Positions 21,951-30,794 of a stretch of DNA of 64,000 nt are shown piece by piece. Under the pieces are notes generated by a model, which did no database searches, was not told the origin of the DNA, and saw only the letters and a list, made by a program, of their open reading frames with translations. Made by a program: the position numbers and the translations under genes. The stretch comes from Dactylorhiza incarnata (taxonomy: Eukaryota; Streptophyta; Magnoliopsida; Asparagales; Orchidaceae). The stretch is from assembly GCA_033032865.1 (NCBI GenBank), contig JAWHQI010000148.1:2375501-2439500 (forward strand). The letters are read 5' to 3'. How positions within the stretch are numbered: position 1 is the first letter of the stretch; every line of letters starts with the position of its first letter.

Positions 21951-21986
21951 CCTGCTTGCTCTCACAAGGTCCGGAAAAATTTCACA
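21951..21986 (+). repeat. Copia-1 3' LTR, last 36 bp
   Basis: CCTGCTTGCTCTCACAAGG through TTTCACA completes the Copia-1 3' LTR after the Athila insertion. It is followed by the GTTCG duplication and then Tat-1 pol. Confidence 0.95.
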
Positions 21987-21991
21987 GTTCG

Positions 21992-22273
21992 GGTCAGCGG
22001 AGAGCTCAGTCCGGAGGAGCAGGCCGAGATCCTAGCCTGCGTACAAAAGAATGTAGATGTCTTCGTTTGGAGCGCCGCGGAGATGTCAGGGATCGATGCG
22101 GATGTGGCTTGCCACCGCCTCAACCTCGACCCCAGCACCCGCCCCATCCGACAAAAGAGAAGGGCCATCGCGGACGAACTAGAAGGGCACATCGGAGAGG
22201 AAGCGGGCAAGCTTCTGCAGGCAAGTTTTGTATCGGAGATCCAGTATCCAGGCTGGGTCTCCAACGTAGTCAT
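21992..22273 (+). pseudogene. pol: Tat-1 pol, second segment (linker and start of RT)
   Basis: Reading in phase with 3593-4548, this encodes a SGELSPEEQ-type linker, the VDVFVWSAAEM region and the RT N-terminus (GFxSEI-like FVSEIQYPGWVSNVV). It has no stop. Tat-2 has the matching region at about 55110-55400. It is cut at 22273 by the solo LTR and continues at 24801. Confidence 0.85.
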
Positions 22274-23208
22274 TGTAACGCCCCTGATTTTCGTTAATTA
22301 TTTTACGTGCCCGCTGTGACGTAATTTTGGCGTAAGGGCATTACGTCAGCTCGTCTAGTAGTGGGTTGAGCCTTAGCTTAGTTAAAGTATGTCTTGTAGA
22401 CCGAGCGTGCGAGATTTCGCATCGTTTCGAGTTAAGGTAAAGATTTTGGGTGGATATCAAGATTTTAGCTTCGGGAGGTTTTAGCCCGAGTTTGGCCCGT
22501 CGGAATTGAATTCTGACTTCGCCGTTGGATTCGTAGCGCCGTGTTTCAGTTAAGGTGCGAATTTCGTAGAAATCTGAGGTGATCTAGTTTCCCTCGCGGT
22601 TTTAAGTGAATGGGGGAATTAATTAATTAATTAATTAATTAATTAGGTTTTTTATATAAAGCCTAAAATCTTCTTCCCCTATTCATCTTCTTCCTCCCTC
22701 GATCAAATCAGCCGCCGAGCGAAAGGGCGAGTGCGGAGCTTCGAGGAGTGTTCGATCGGCGATTTCTAGGGCTGTAGTAGTCGGAACCGCATTTGGAGAG
22801 TAGATTTGGAAAGCTCTCGGCGAGATCTTCGTTCTAGCGGTAAGCTTTTCCCATTTTATGGAATTTTTGGAGTTAGGGTAGTGACCTAACCCCTTCTTTC
22901 GACCCAAAAAGTTTCAGGAATCTGTGCTCGTGTGTTTCCCTAGCCGATCCATAGCTTTCGGAGCGGAGATCTTCGAGTTTGCAAGGTTTAAGGCAAGTGG
23001 CTTCCTCCTCTTTCTCTTTCGTTTCTTGAAGCATTGTTTCTCTTGTGTCGATTTCATGTCGCATGGTTTAACTTAAGTCTTGGAGTGTTGGTTTGGTAGT
23101 AAGCATCCTTGATTGTTCCTCCTCGCTAAGCATCAGATAGTTTTTCCCTGGAGAAAACCGTGAACTGGATAAACTCCCATTTTCTTTCTTCTTGCTAATT
23201 CCAGATTA

Positions 23209-23376
23209 CTCGAGAAATCATACGCATCTCTCGAGAAATCATACTCACCTCTCGAGAAATTGCCTTCCTCTCGAGAAATCAAATTCCATCTCTCGAGAAA
23301 TCCTACTCATCTCTCGAGAAATCCCTGCCTTCCTCTCGAGAAATCAAATTCCATCTCTCGAGAAATCCTTTTATCT
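23209..23376. repeat. Eight copies of a CTCGAGAAATC unit in the solo LTR
   Basis: Units of about 21-22 bp all open with CTCGAGAAAT. Two larger units (with AAATTCCATCT and CCTGCCTTCCT tails) alternate at the 3' end, which suggests stepwise duplication. CTCGAG is a palindrome. The array is too short and variable to be a CRISPR. Confidence 0.85.
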
Positions 23377-23752
23377 CCCGTTAGGGGCTCTGCCCCTAAG
23401 ACCCCGCCAGGGGCGCGGCCCCTTGGAACCCCGCCCGGAACGCATGTGTTTTCATTGAGTTTTTGTGTTTGAAGCTCGTGTCCCCTCGGGTGTACTTGGA
23501 TGATTGCCAGTGACCCTTCGGTGCTCCTGATCTCGAATCCCTCTCGTTTGAACCTCTTTTTACTCGTTGTTGTCTGTTAACATTTGAGTTACTCTTATGA
23601 TTCATATTGATCGATGTGTACTTCGTCTTGACCCTATTTCTTAGGGCCTTCCAGTGATTATCCTTTCGGGCAGCGTCCCGTGTTTAATTAAAATTTAAGT
23701 AATAAGAACTACTGTCTTTAGCCTTACACAGTAGTTGTGTTTGGGGGACAGT

Positions 23753-23783
<31 letters not shown>
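23753..23783 (+). repeat. Poly-G run, 31 bases
   Basis: An uninterrupted run of G lies between two near copies of GTAGTTGTGTTTGGG and GTAGTCGTGTTTGGG. It is the longest of the seven poly-G or poly-C runs listed among the findings. Its length may be unreliable. Confidence 0.9.
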
Positions 23784-23784
<1 letters not shown>

Positions 23785-24800
23785 GTGTTATAGCCTTGCA
23801 CGGTAGTCGTGTTTGGGTGGTTGGGTTTAGTGGTACCCCCACCTGGTTTTGGGTTTTGGGTAGCGGAGGTAGTTAACCGCTCCCGTATAATTTGAGCTGA
23901 TCAGTCTCTTTAATTGATGAAACTAAATAAATGAACGTGTTGTTCCTCTTTTGGTATTTAGTGTACTTGATGCTTGTTGACTCTTTGTTTAGAGCTCTCT
24001 TTCAGTAAATTTGGCTTGGGTTGGTACCCCTTATGCCTTGCTTGTTTTTCTGTTAGTTTTCTGCCACTTGTAATTCCTTGCTGAGGCGTTCTTTGTTTTA
24101 TTGAATGCCTCAGGTTCAGAGTCGTAGCGGCTAGTGGTGTAGCCTGAAGTTCAGAGTTTTAGTAGCTGTTCAACCCGCTGCTGTGAGGTTGTTGTTTTTA
24201 GTTACTTCTTGTGCTCAGACATACTAGTTGGTGCCAATGGGTTAGTGTCATGATGTTGACGCCCATTGTGCCCCTTTTTATACTTTATAGTATATTTGCC
24301 AGATTATGCCACTATCTTTAGATCTTGTGTATATTACCCTCTGGGAATGATTTATGTTAGGTGCACTATAGTTATAAAAATGGTTTTTCTTCATCCTCAT
24401 TGCATTCTTTCTAACTGAAACCCTTAACTTTAAAGTCGCCTAAAGGTATTTTCTATTCTTACAGTACGCCTAGTTATGTGCATATCATTTACTTCATGCT
24501 CCGTCGTTTGCATATATGTAGGACTTTAAGTAAACTAAATCAAGTACTTTCCGCTGCAATTATATATACTTTCTCGGTGGACTAGTTGATCCACGAACTG
24601 AGAGACACAGTTCTTATCTCAAAACCCCTAATAAATGATTTCAAATGATGACTTATCATATAATCATGTTTGTTTAGTTAAGTAATAGGTTCCCGCCTGA
24701 GCGTCTACAGTTGTCTCCTGTATGATGTGGCATCATGACGTGTATTTTCTCTTACTCTGAAATTCTTAAATTCGGAGAAAATGCGGGTTGTGACAGTCAT

Positions 24801-26841
24801 GGTGAAGAAGGGAGGAGGTAAATGGAGGATGTGTATCGATTTTTCACTTCTTAATAAATCATGCCCGAAAGATTGCTACCCCCTGCCTAGAATCGACGCG
24901 CTGGTTGATTCAGCCGTCGGTTTTCCTATAATGTCTTTCTTAGATGCTTTTTCAGGTTATCATCAAGTTCGCATGCACCCTCCAGACATTAAAGATGTCT
25001 CCTTCATCACGGGGGCTGGATGTTACTGCTATAAGATGATGCCCTTCGAGCTCAATAATGCAGGTGCCACCTACCAACGGATGATGGATAGGGTCTTCCG
25101 CGAGCAGAAGGGCAAAAATTTGGAGGTCTACGTTGATGACGTCATGGTGAAGAGCATGGATCTTGGATCCCATCTCTGAGACCTCGAGGAGACGTTTGGA
25201 ACCTTGCGGAAGTACAGAATGAAACTCAACCCCTTGAAGTGTGTCTTCGGGGATGGCCGAGGAAAATTCCTAGGTCACTTGCTCACCCCGGCAGGGGTGG
25301 AACCTAACCCAGATAAGGTCAAGGCAATAATGGAATTGGGGTCTCCAAGAAACCCGAAGGAGGTCCAGAGCCTCACCGGAAAGCTGGCTGGACTCATTAG
25401 GTTTCTCTCCAGGGCAGGAGAGAAGTGTGCGCCCTTCTTCAAGGTACTGCGAGGGAACAAAAAGTTCGAGTGGACCTTGGAGTGTGAAGAGGCCTTCCAG
25501 GCCCTGAAGGAGCAACTCACCCAAACACCTCTACTCCAAGGGCCGAGACCAGGGGAGGACCTATCCCTATACCTAGGGGTAGGTTCGGAGGCAGTAAGTT
25601 CAGTATTGATCCGGGAAGAGGGGAGAAAGAAATTCCCCATCTACTACGTCAGCCGGGTGCTGAAGAAAGCTGAGCTCTGATACCCAATCCTGGAAAAGTT
25701 GGCCTTCGCATTGGTAGCAGCGGCCCGGAGGCTCCGCCCTTACTTTCAGGCACATTCCATCAAGGTAGTGACTGATCACCCGCTTCGCAAGGTCCTGGAA
25801 GGGGTGGAGCACTCGGGAAGGTTGGCAAAGTGGTCCGTAGAGTTGAGTGAATTCAATATCACTTTTGTGCCCAGGATGTCGATCAGGGCCCATGCAGTGG
25901 CAGACTTCATGGCCAACTACGCATCCGAGGTGGGGGAGCATGAGCCGCCTTCCACAGTGGCATGGAAGATGTTGGTGGATGGCGCGTCGGGAAAGCACTT
26001 CTATGGGGGGTGGAATAGTCCTGGTAAGCCCTCAGGGGACGAAGATCGAACAGGCCTTGAACATCCATTTCCCAATTACCAACAACCAGGATGAGTACGA
26101 GGCAGTGATAGCGGGCCTTCGGCTGGCCCGGGAATTGGGAGTGCAAGACGTGGAGGTCTCAACGGACTCCATGGTGGTGGCATGTCAAATCAAGGGAGAG
26201 TTTGAAGCAAAGGACCCAACCCTCCTGTTATACCTGGAGAAGGTCAAGGGGATCATCGGGCAGTTCCGCACCTTCTCCATCCAACATGTACCAAGGGAGG
26301 AGAACACCCAGGCGGATCTCCTTGCCAAGTTCGGTCCCCGAGCAGGGGGGACGGCTTCGGAACTCTTCCGACCCTCTATCAAGGAAGGGGAATCGATGGA
26401 GGTGGATCAACGAGCCTCGTGGATGGATCCCTTCATCACCTTCCTATCCTCCGGGAAGTTCCCTGAGGAGGACGTGGACAAGAGGTGCTTCAGGTACAAG
26501 TCCGCCTATTATTCCTTGCATGCAGGAGGGCTATATAGGAAGACTCTCTCGGGACTCCTGGCCCGTTGTGTTTCCGAGGAGGAGGTTCCGAGAGTCTTGG
26601 AAGAAATCCACTCCGGGGAATGCGGCAGTCACTCCGGGAGCCGGACCCTGGAGGGGAGGGTGTTGAGGCAAGGCTACTTTTGGCCCACTCTCAGCAAGGA
26701 TGCGGCAGATTTCGTGAGGAAATGTCCGAAGTGCCAACTCTATGCTCCGCTCCAACTCCTCCCAGCTCAAAGGCTCCGGACCATCACGGCTCCCTGGCCC
26801 TTCGTCATATGGGTAAGCTTAACCCCAAATCGGGGGGGGGG
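24801..26841 (+). pseudogene. pol: Tat-1 pol, third segment: RT, RNase H, second RNase H, truncated integrase
   Basis: RT motifs include WRMCIDFSLLNKSCPKDCYPLP and VYVDDVMVKS (about 25127-25156). A TGA at 25177 and a TGA at 25678 interrupt the frame where Tat-2 has CGG- and AGG-type codons. The first RNase H follows (VTDHPL region, about 25765). After a frameshift near 26010 comes a second RNase H (VSTDSMVVACQIKGE, about 26157), the double arrangement typical of Tat. The integrase zinc finger (HSGECGSHSG and CPKCQLY) is intact, but the core is missing: sequence jumps from FVIW at 26814 to the very end of pol at about 26842. Compared with Tat-2, about 790 bp are lost. A run of ten G lies at the join. 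Confidence 0.88.
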
Positions 26842-26990
26842 TACGACCTCTAGGATGTGGAAGGGGTGCCCCTCGACCGAGCTAGGAGTGGGGATGATTT
26901 GAAACGATTTTATCCTTGAAAGCTCTATTATGTTCACTAAATGTCTTACTCCCTTTTGTGATGCTTATAACTATTGACATGCCAGGGTGA
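26842..26990 (+). other. Tat-1 end of pol and start of 3' untranslated region
   Basis: The first 60 bp match the end of Tat-2 pol (TAGGATGTGGAAGGGGTG against CAGGATATGGAAGGGGTA). The rest is AT-rich and has no recognisable feature before the tandem array. Confidence 0.6.
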
Positions 26991-27775
26991 CGAAGGTTGG
27001 AAATGTTGGTGCTGGAATGCCCCCGATCGATTCCGCTCCCGGGCTTTCACCCAGACGGGGGGTTCAGGTTGATCTCTGGAGAGGCTGGCAAGGTTGGAAA
27101 TGTTGGTGCTGGAATGCCCCAGATCGATTCCGCTCCTGGGCTTTCACCTAGACGGGGGGTTCAGGTTGATCTCTGGAGAGGCTGGCAAGGTTGGAAATGT
27201 TGGTGCTGGAATGCCCCAGATCGATTCCGCTCCCGGGCTTTCACCTAGACGGGGGGTTCAGGTTGATCTCTGGAGAGGCTGGCAAGGTTGGAAATGTTGG
27301 TGCTGGAATGCCCTAGATCGATTCCGCTCCCGGGCTTTCACCTAGACGGGGGGTTCAGGTTGATCTATGGAGAGGCTGGCAAGGTTGGAAATGTTGGTGC
27401 TGGAATGCCCCAGATCGATTCCGCTCCCGTGCTTTCACCTAGACGGGGGGTTCAGGTTGATCTCTGGAGAGGCTGGCAAGGTTGGAAATGTTGGTGCTGG
27501 AATGCCCCAGATCGATTCCGCTCCTGGGCTTTCACCTAGACGGGGGGTTTAGGTTGATCTCTGGAGAGGCTGGCAAGGTTGGAAATGTTGGTGCTGGAAT
27601 GCCCCAGATCGATTCCGCTCCCGGGCTTTCACCTAGACGGGGGGTTCAGGTTGATCTCTGGAGAGACTGGCAAGGTTGGAAATATTGGTGCTCGAATGCC
27701 CCAGATCGATTCCGCTCGCGGGCTCTCACCCAGACGGGGGGTTTAGGTTGATCTCTGGAGAGGCTGGTAAGGATG
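26991..27775 (+). repeat. 97-bp tandem array, eight copies, in the Tat-1 3' region
   Basis: The unit contains GCCCCAGATCGATTCCGCTC, CGGGCTTTCACCTAGACGGG and GTTGATCTCTGGAGAGGCTG. Copies recur every 97 bp with a few per cent divergence. Since 97 is not a multiple of three, the open frames seen across it are a by-product of periodicity and not proteins. Tat-2 has a related array of about 89-bp units at 58354-59060. Tandem arrays in this place are a known habit of Tat elements. Confidence 0.95.
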
Positions 27776-28353
27776 ATAGGTCTTTATACTGGAAGGTTTC
27801 GTCTCGCTCGGCGGGCGGGCCCGCTCGGCAAAAAGAGATTTTGCAGGATACTACGCGAAGGGCGAGATTCAATTTTAGGCGATTCAGAACATCCAGTCCT
27901 CGGTAGAAAGGGCGCCGGTTCCGGATAAGAGGCGAGCTCTCGCCAAGAGAAAAAATGCCTTGCGAAACCTAGAGAAAATATGCGTGACTAAAAGGATAGT
28001 GACTAGGGCGAATGGCTAAAGGCCAGAGCAGCGGAAAAAGGTCCCGCACTCGCCCATTCGACAACATAAAACGCGAGAACGGTCATCGCGGGAGTTCGAC
28101 AACGTAAAAACGTGAGAACGGTCATCGCGGGAGTTCGACAACGTAAAAACGCGAGAATGGTCATCGCGGGAGTGGCCCACTTATAGGTAAACTTTGAGAT
28201 AAGCAAGAGCGAGATATCAACACAGAAAACGATACAAAGAAAGGAGCGAGCGCAACACAGCAAAAAACATGTATTCATTCCTTTTAAAAATCTGATTTAC
28301 ATAAAGCGGCGATCTCGCCAGCCAAGAAACAAAACAAAATAAAACTATAAGCC
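27776..28353 (-). other. Tat-1 spacer between tandem array and antisense gene B, with a small repeat
   Basis: No coding frame is recognised. It contains three tandem copies of a 38-39-bp unit at 28057-28172 (core CGAGAACGGTCATCGCGGGAG). The part next to 28353 would be the 3' untranslated region and terminator of antisense gene B. Confidence 0.5.
28057..28172. repeat. Three tandem copies of a 38-39-bp unit
   Basis: Units begin TTCGACAAC at 28057, 28095 and 28134 and end in ATCGCGGGAG. Two or three mismatches separate them. The matching part of Tat-2 does not show this array. Confidence 0.85.
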
Positions 28354-30338
28354 TCACTGGTCGCTCGCGGACACCCCTCCGTCATCGCTGCTCTTCACTG
28401 GCGAAAGCGGGTGGAAGAGCTCAGGGACGATATCTTCGAGGTCCAGATTGGCCGCGTCGGCGGTTAAGAGGCCGGTCGCCTTCATCATCTGGAAGATGTA
28501 GCGAGCCGAATCCATAGATTCCAAGCAAACTTCTTAATTTTGCGCTCGCCGCTCTTCCTTCAGACGGCGAGGTGAGTGGGGAACGACGGCACGGGTGAGG
28601 TTGCAGTTTAGGGCCTTCAGCCCAGCCACCTCGCCCTCCAAATCCCTAATGCGAGGGTCGGCTCTCCCGGCAGAATCGACATCCTGCAATTAAGTTCAAT
28701 TAAAAAGCCGAAACAACCAAAGGAAAGAAGGATGAGGAAGTCTAACTCACCACACTGCCCTCTGCGGCAAGCAGCTTCTCCTTCAACTGCGTGTTCTCGG
28801 CAAGGAGCCCCTGATAGACCCTCGCGAGCTCCACGTTCTGAAGCTCCAGCTGTAAGCAACGCCTCCCCGTCATATGGGCAAGCTCTGCAGAGCGTAACTT
28901 CGACCTCGCGCTTTCGAAAGCGAGGGTTCTCGCGGTCTCATCCTTATAAGACCCTGCGTCCTCGCGCCCATAGAGAGCGAACGAGAGGTCGAAGGCGTGA
29001 CCGCTGACGATCTCCTTCTCCACCCAGGAGGGAAGGATGCTGGAGATGTCCACTCGGTTGGTCTCTGGCTTCCAGTTGACCAGAAGCTCGCCGATCTCAT
29101 CGCGATGCCTCTGGCCGAGGCCGAAGTTGTAGTGGTTAACGGGGATGGGCAGGACGGAAGTTCTGAAAACCTCCTGGCAGGGCTCGTCATCCTCACCCCC
29201 TGCGGAGAGGGCGGTGAGGTCGAACTCGTCGAAAGCCGCCTCGCGGGGCTCCTTCCCTTTTGAAGAGGCGAGTGAGATCCCGCTCGTCTTACTCTTCTTC
29301 TTTGGCGGAGATTTCGGGGGAACGACATGACCCCCAGGGGCTCCCGATCTCTTGCGAGAAGAAGTCTCGCCTGGCATGCCGGTGCCCCGGCAAGCCTCCG
29401 CCCCCATGGTCGCGAGAGCCAGGGTAGCGTCGATTTTACGATTGCTCGCATAGGGTGGATTGAGAGGAAGATCCCGCTCGCCTAGAAAACAGCGGAAGCT
29501 TCAATAAGTACGAATGTCGGAAAAGGGAAAGGGGGTTCGATGCTGGAGCGAGATCTTTTACCTTCCCCGGCGAGCACGGGAAGTAGCTTGTCGAGGTTGC
29601 GGCGGAGATGGACGACCTCGAAGTTCTTCTTGCAGAAGAACTGGTAGAGAAGGGCGTCTCGCCCTCCAAATCCCTAATGTAAGGGTGGTCTCGCCGTGCT
29701 GGACTGGCGAGAACGGGATATTTCCGAAGCTCCCCTTGACGAGAAGGAACTTCTGCGCCCAGAAGTGGGCTTTGTTGATGGTCTCATCCACCTTAGGACC
29801 TGAGCCCACGAAATAGGCAGTCCCCTCCTTGAAGGCATGGAACGAGAACGACTTCCGGAAGACCGGGAGGCTGAACTCGATGCGCTCCTCGCGAAGGTAG
29901 CAGGCGAAAGCTATGATCACCGCCATGGCATTAGGGGTGAGCTGGCCCGGGACAACGCCATAGTGCTTGAACACCTGGCGAGCAGCGAGAAGATCAGGAT
30001 TAGTTCGCATGATAAGCGAGACTAGACCGACACAGAATAAGAAACGAGCGAGAACGATCATACCTGGCAAACTTCTGGCCATAGTGGAAGACGCAGGCCG
30101 ACCGCAAAGTGGGTAGTAGGGATGGCCAGCTCACCGGCACGTGGGGCGTTGATCACGTCATCCTCGCTGGGACGACATGCCTCGAACGGGGGGGGGGGGG
30201 GGGGGGGGGGGCGGTGATGTAGTCGGCGACCGCGCTGAGATACTCCTCGTCGGTCAAGCTACAGTGGTAGAAGGTGTGCTCGGCGAAAGCCTTCGCAATC
30301 TTGCATCGACCCTCCGATTCCTGAGCATCGGCACCCAT
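28354..30338 (-). pseudogene. Antisense gene B of Tat-1 (Transposase_28-like), four exons, frame damaged
   Basis: Exons inferred by splice sites and by alignment with Tat-2: 30064-30338, 29562-29974, 28751-29481 and 28354-28683. All introns are GT-AG and short (about 67-90 bp). The start (MGADAQ) is chosen because Tat-2 has MGGDGG at the same place, below a conserved TATA box. Exon 1 ends FAVGLRLPLWPEVCQ and exon 2 opens VFKHYGVVPGQLTPN. This pair of motifs is typical of the plant family called Transposase_28 or 'putative gypsy-type transposon' (PF04195). Exon 3 has a lysine-rich PPKKKSK segment, resembling a nuclear localisation signal, then a coiled-coil-like C-terminal half that continues into exon 4. 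Damage: a 24-G run in exon 1 breaks the frame, there is a frameshift near 29670-29690, and TAA lies at 28534-28536. Function unknown. Confidence 0.75.
30188..30211 (+). repeat. Poly-G run, 24 bases, inside exon 1 of antisense gene B
   Basis: On the gene's strand it is poly-C and would encode polyproline. Tat-2 has no such run at the matching place. With 24 bases, exon 1 is 275 nt and out of phase with exon 2; one more base, or two fewer, would restore the frame. Confidence 0.9.
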
Positions 30339-30451
30339 CCTGATAATCTGCAAGAAAGAAAGTAGGGCGAGAACGGGAAGGAGCGAGAGCTCTGAAGCGG
30401 GGAAGGAAGAAGTGTTGACAATAAATGCGGTGGTTGACTCAGTTATGGCCA

Positions 30452-30462
30452 CCTATTTATAG
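30452..30462 (-). promoter_or_regulatory. TATA box of antisense gene B (Tat-1)
   Basis: It reads CTATAAATAGG on the minus strand, about 114 bp before the chosen start codon. Tat-2 has the identical 11 bases at 61752-61762, about 120 bp before its start. Confidence 0.75.
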
Positions 30463-30794
30463 CCAAAACAAAAGGGCGGGAAGAAGCCCAAGCGCCGGCG
30501 GGCACGGGCGGCAGCAAAAAACATCACATCATGCACGCGAGTGAGAAAAAACCTACGGGTTTAGCACAAACAGACCTCGCGACATGTATTTGGCGAGAAC
30601 AGAAGGTCCCCGAGAACACAACGTAATAAAAATAAAATAGATGTACTAGAAGTAAGCGAGAAATAATAAAAGCTAGCGATATTTATGATCAAAAGAAATG
30701 AAAGCCAACGAGTGGCCGATACGCGAGTCACGAGTCGTAGCGAGATTGTCTAAAAACGACGACACCCATTACAAATAAGTCCACGACATAACAG
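30463..30794 (-). other. Spacer between antisense genes A and B (Tat-1)
   Basis: About 330 bp without a conserved frame. It should hold the terminator of gene A and the upstream promoter of gene B. AATAAAA-type sequences occur on both strands (about 30627-30670), so no signal can be fixed. Confidence 0.45.

Larger units (their letters stand above)
4549..21986 (+). mobile_element. Copia-1: Ty1/copia element with intact polyprotein, its 3' LTR split by an Athila insertion
   Basis: The target duplication GTTCG lies at 4544-4548 and 21987-21991. LTRs are 4549-5821 and 9990-11226 plus 21951-21986. PBS, a single long gag-pol frame and PPT are all present. The two LTRs differ at only about eight positions by eye (about 99.4% identity), which indicates a recent insertion. 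Without the Athila insertion Copia-1 is about 6.7 kb. Copia-3 (47197-53774) is a decayed member of the same family. Confidence 0.96.
22274..24795 (+). mobile_element. Solo LTR, probably from a Tekay/Del-type chromovirus
   Basis: The 2522-bp block starts TGTAACGCCCC and ends GGGTTGTGACA, with GTCAT duplicated at 22269-22273 and 24796-24800. It has no PBS, PPT or coding frame, so it is best read as a single LTR left by LTR-LTR recombination. Large LTRs with a TGTAACGCCCC-like start are typical of Tekay/Del elements, but that assignment is by terminal motif only. A TATATAAA box is at about 22652-22659 after an (AATT)n run at 22618-22645. Orientation is uncertain; plus is favoured by the TATA box. 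Confidence 0.8.

Noticed and set aside
23753..23783. Telomere-like or assembly-gap marker
   Set aside because: It is a pure G run with no telomere repeat, and the flanks are continuous LTR sequence; treated as a homopolymer of uncertain length.
22274..24795. A host gene with promoter inside the RT of Tat-1
   Set aside because: TG...CA ends, the exact GTCAT duplication and absence of any real frame point to a solo LTR.
26991..27775. Series of overlapping 60-90-codon open frames across the 97-bp array
   Set aside because: The frames follow from the repeat period (97 mod 3 is 1) and lack any start context or conservation in Tat-2.
30339..30452. Upstream methionine at 30452 as start of antisense gene B
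   Set aside because: It lies within or at the TATA box, so it would be upstream of the transcript start. The downstream MGAD start is conserved as MGGD in Tat-2.
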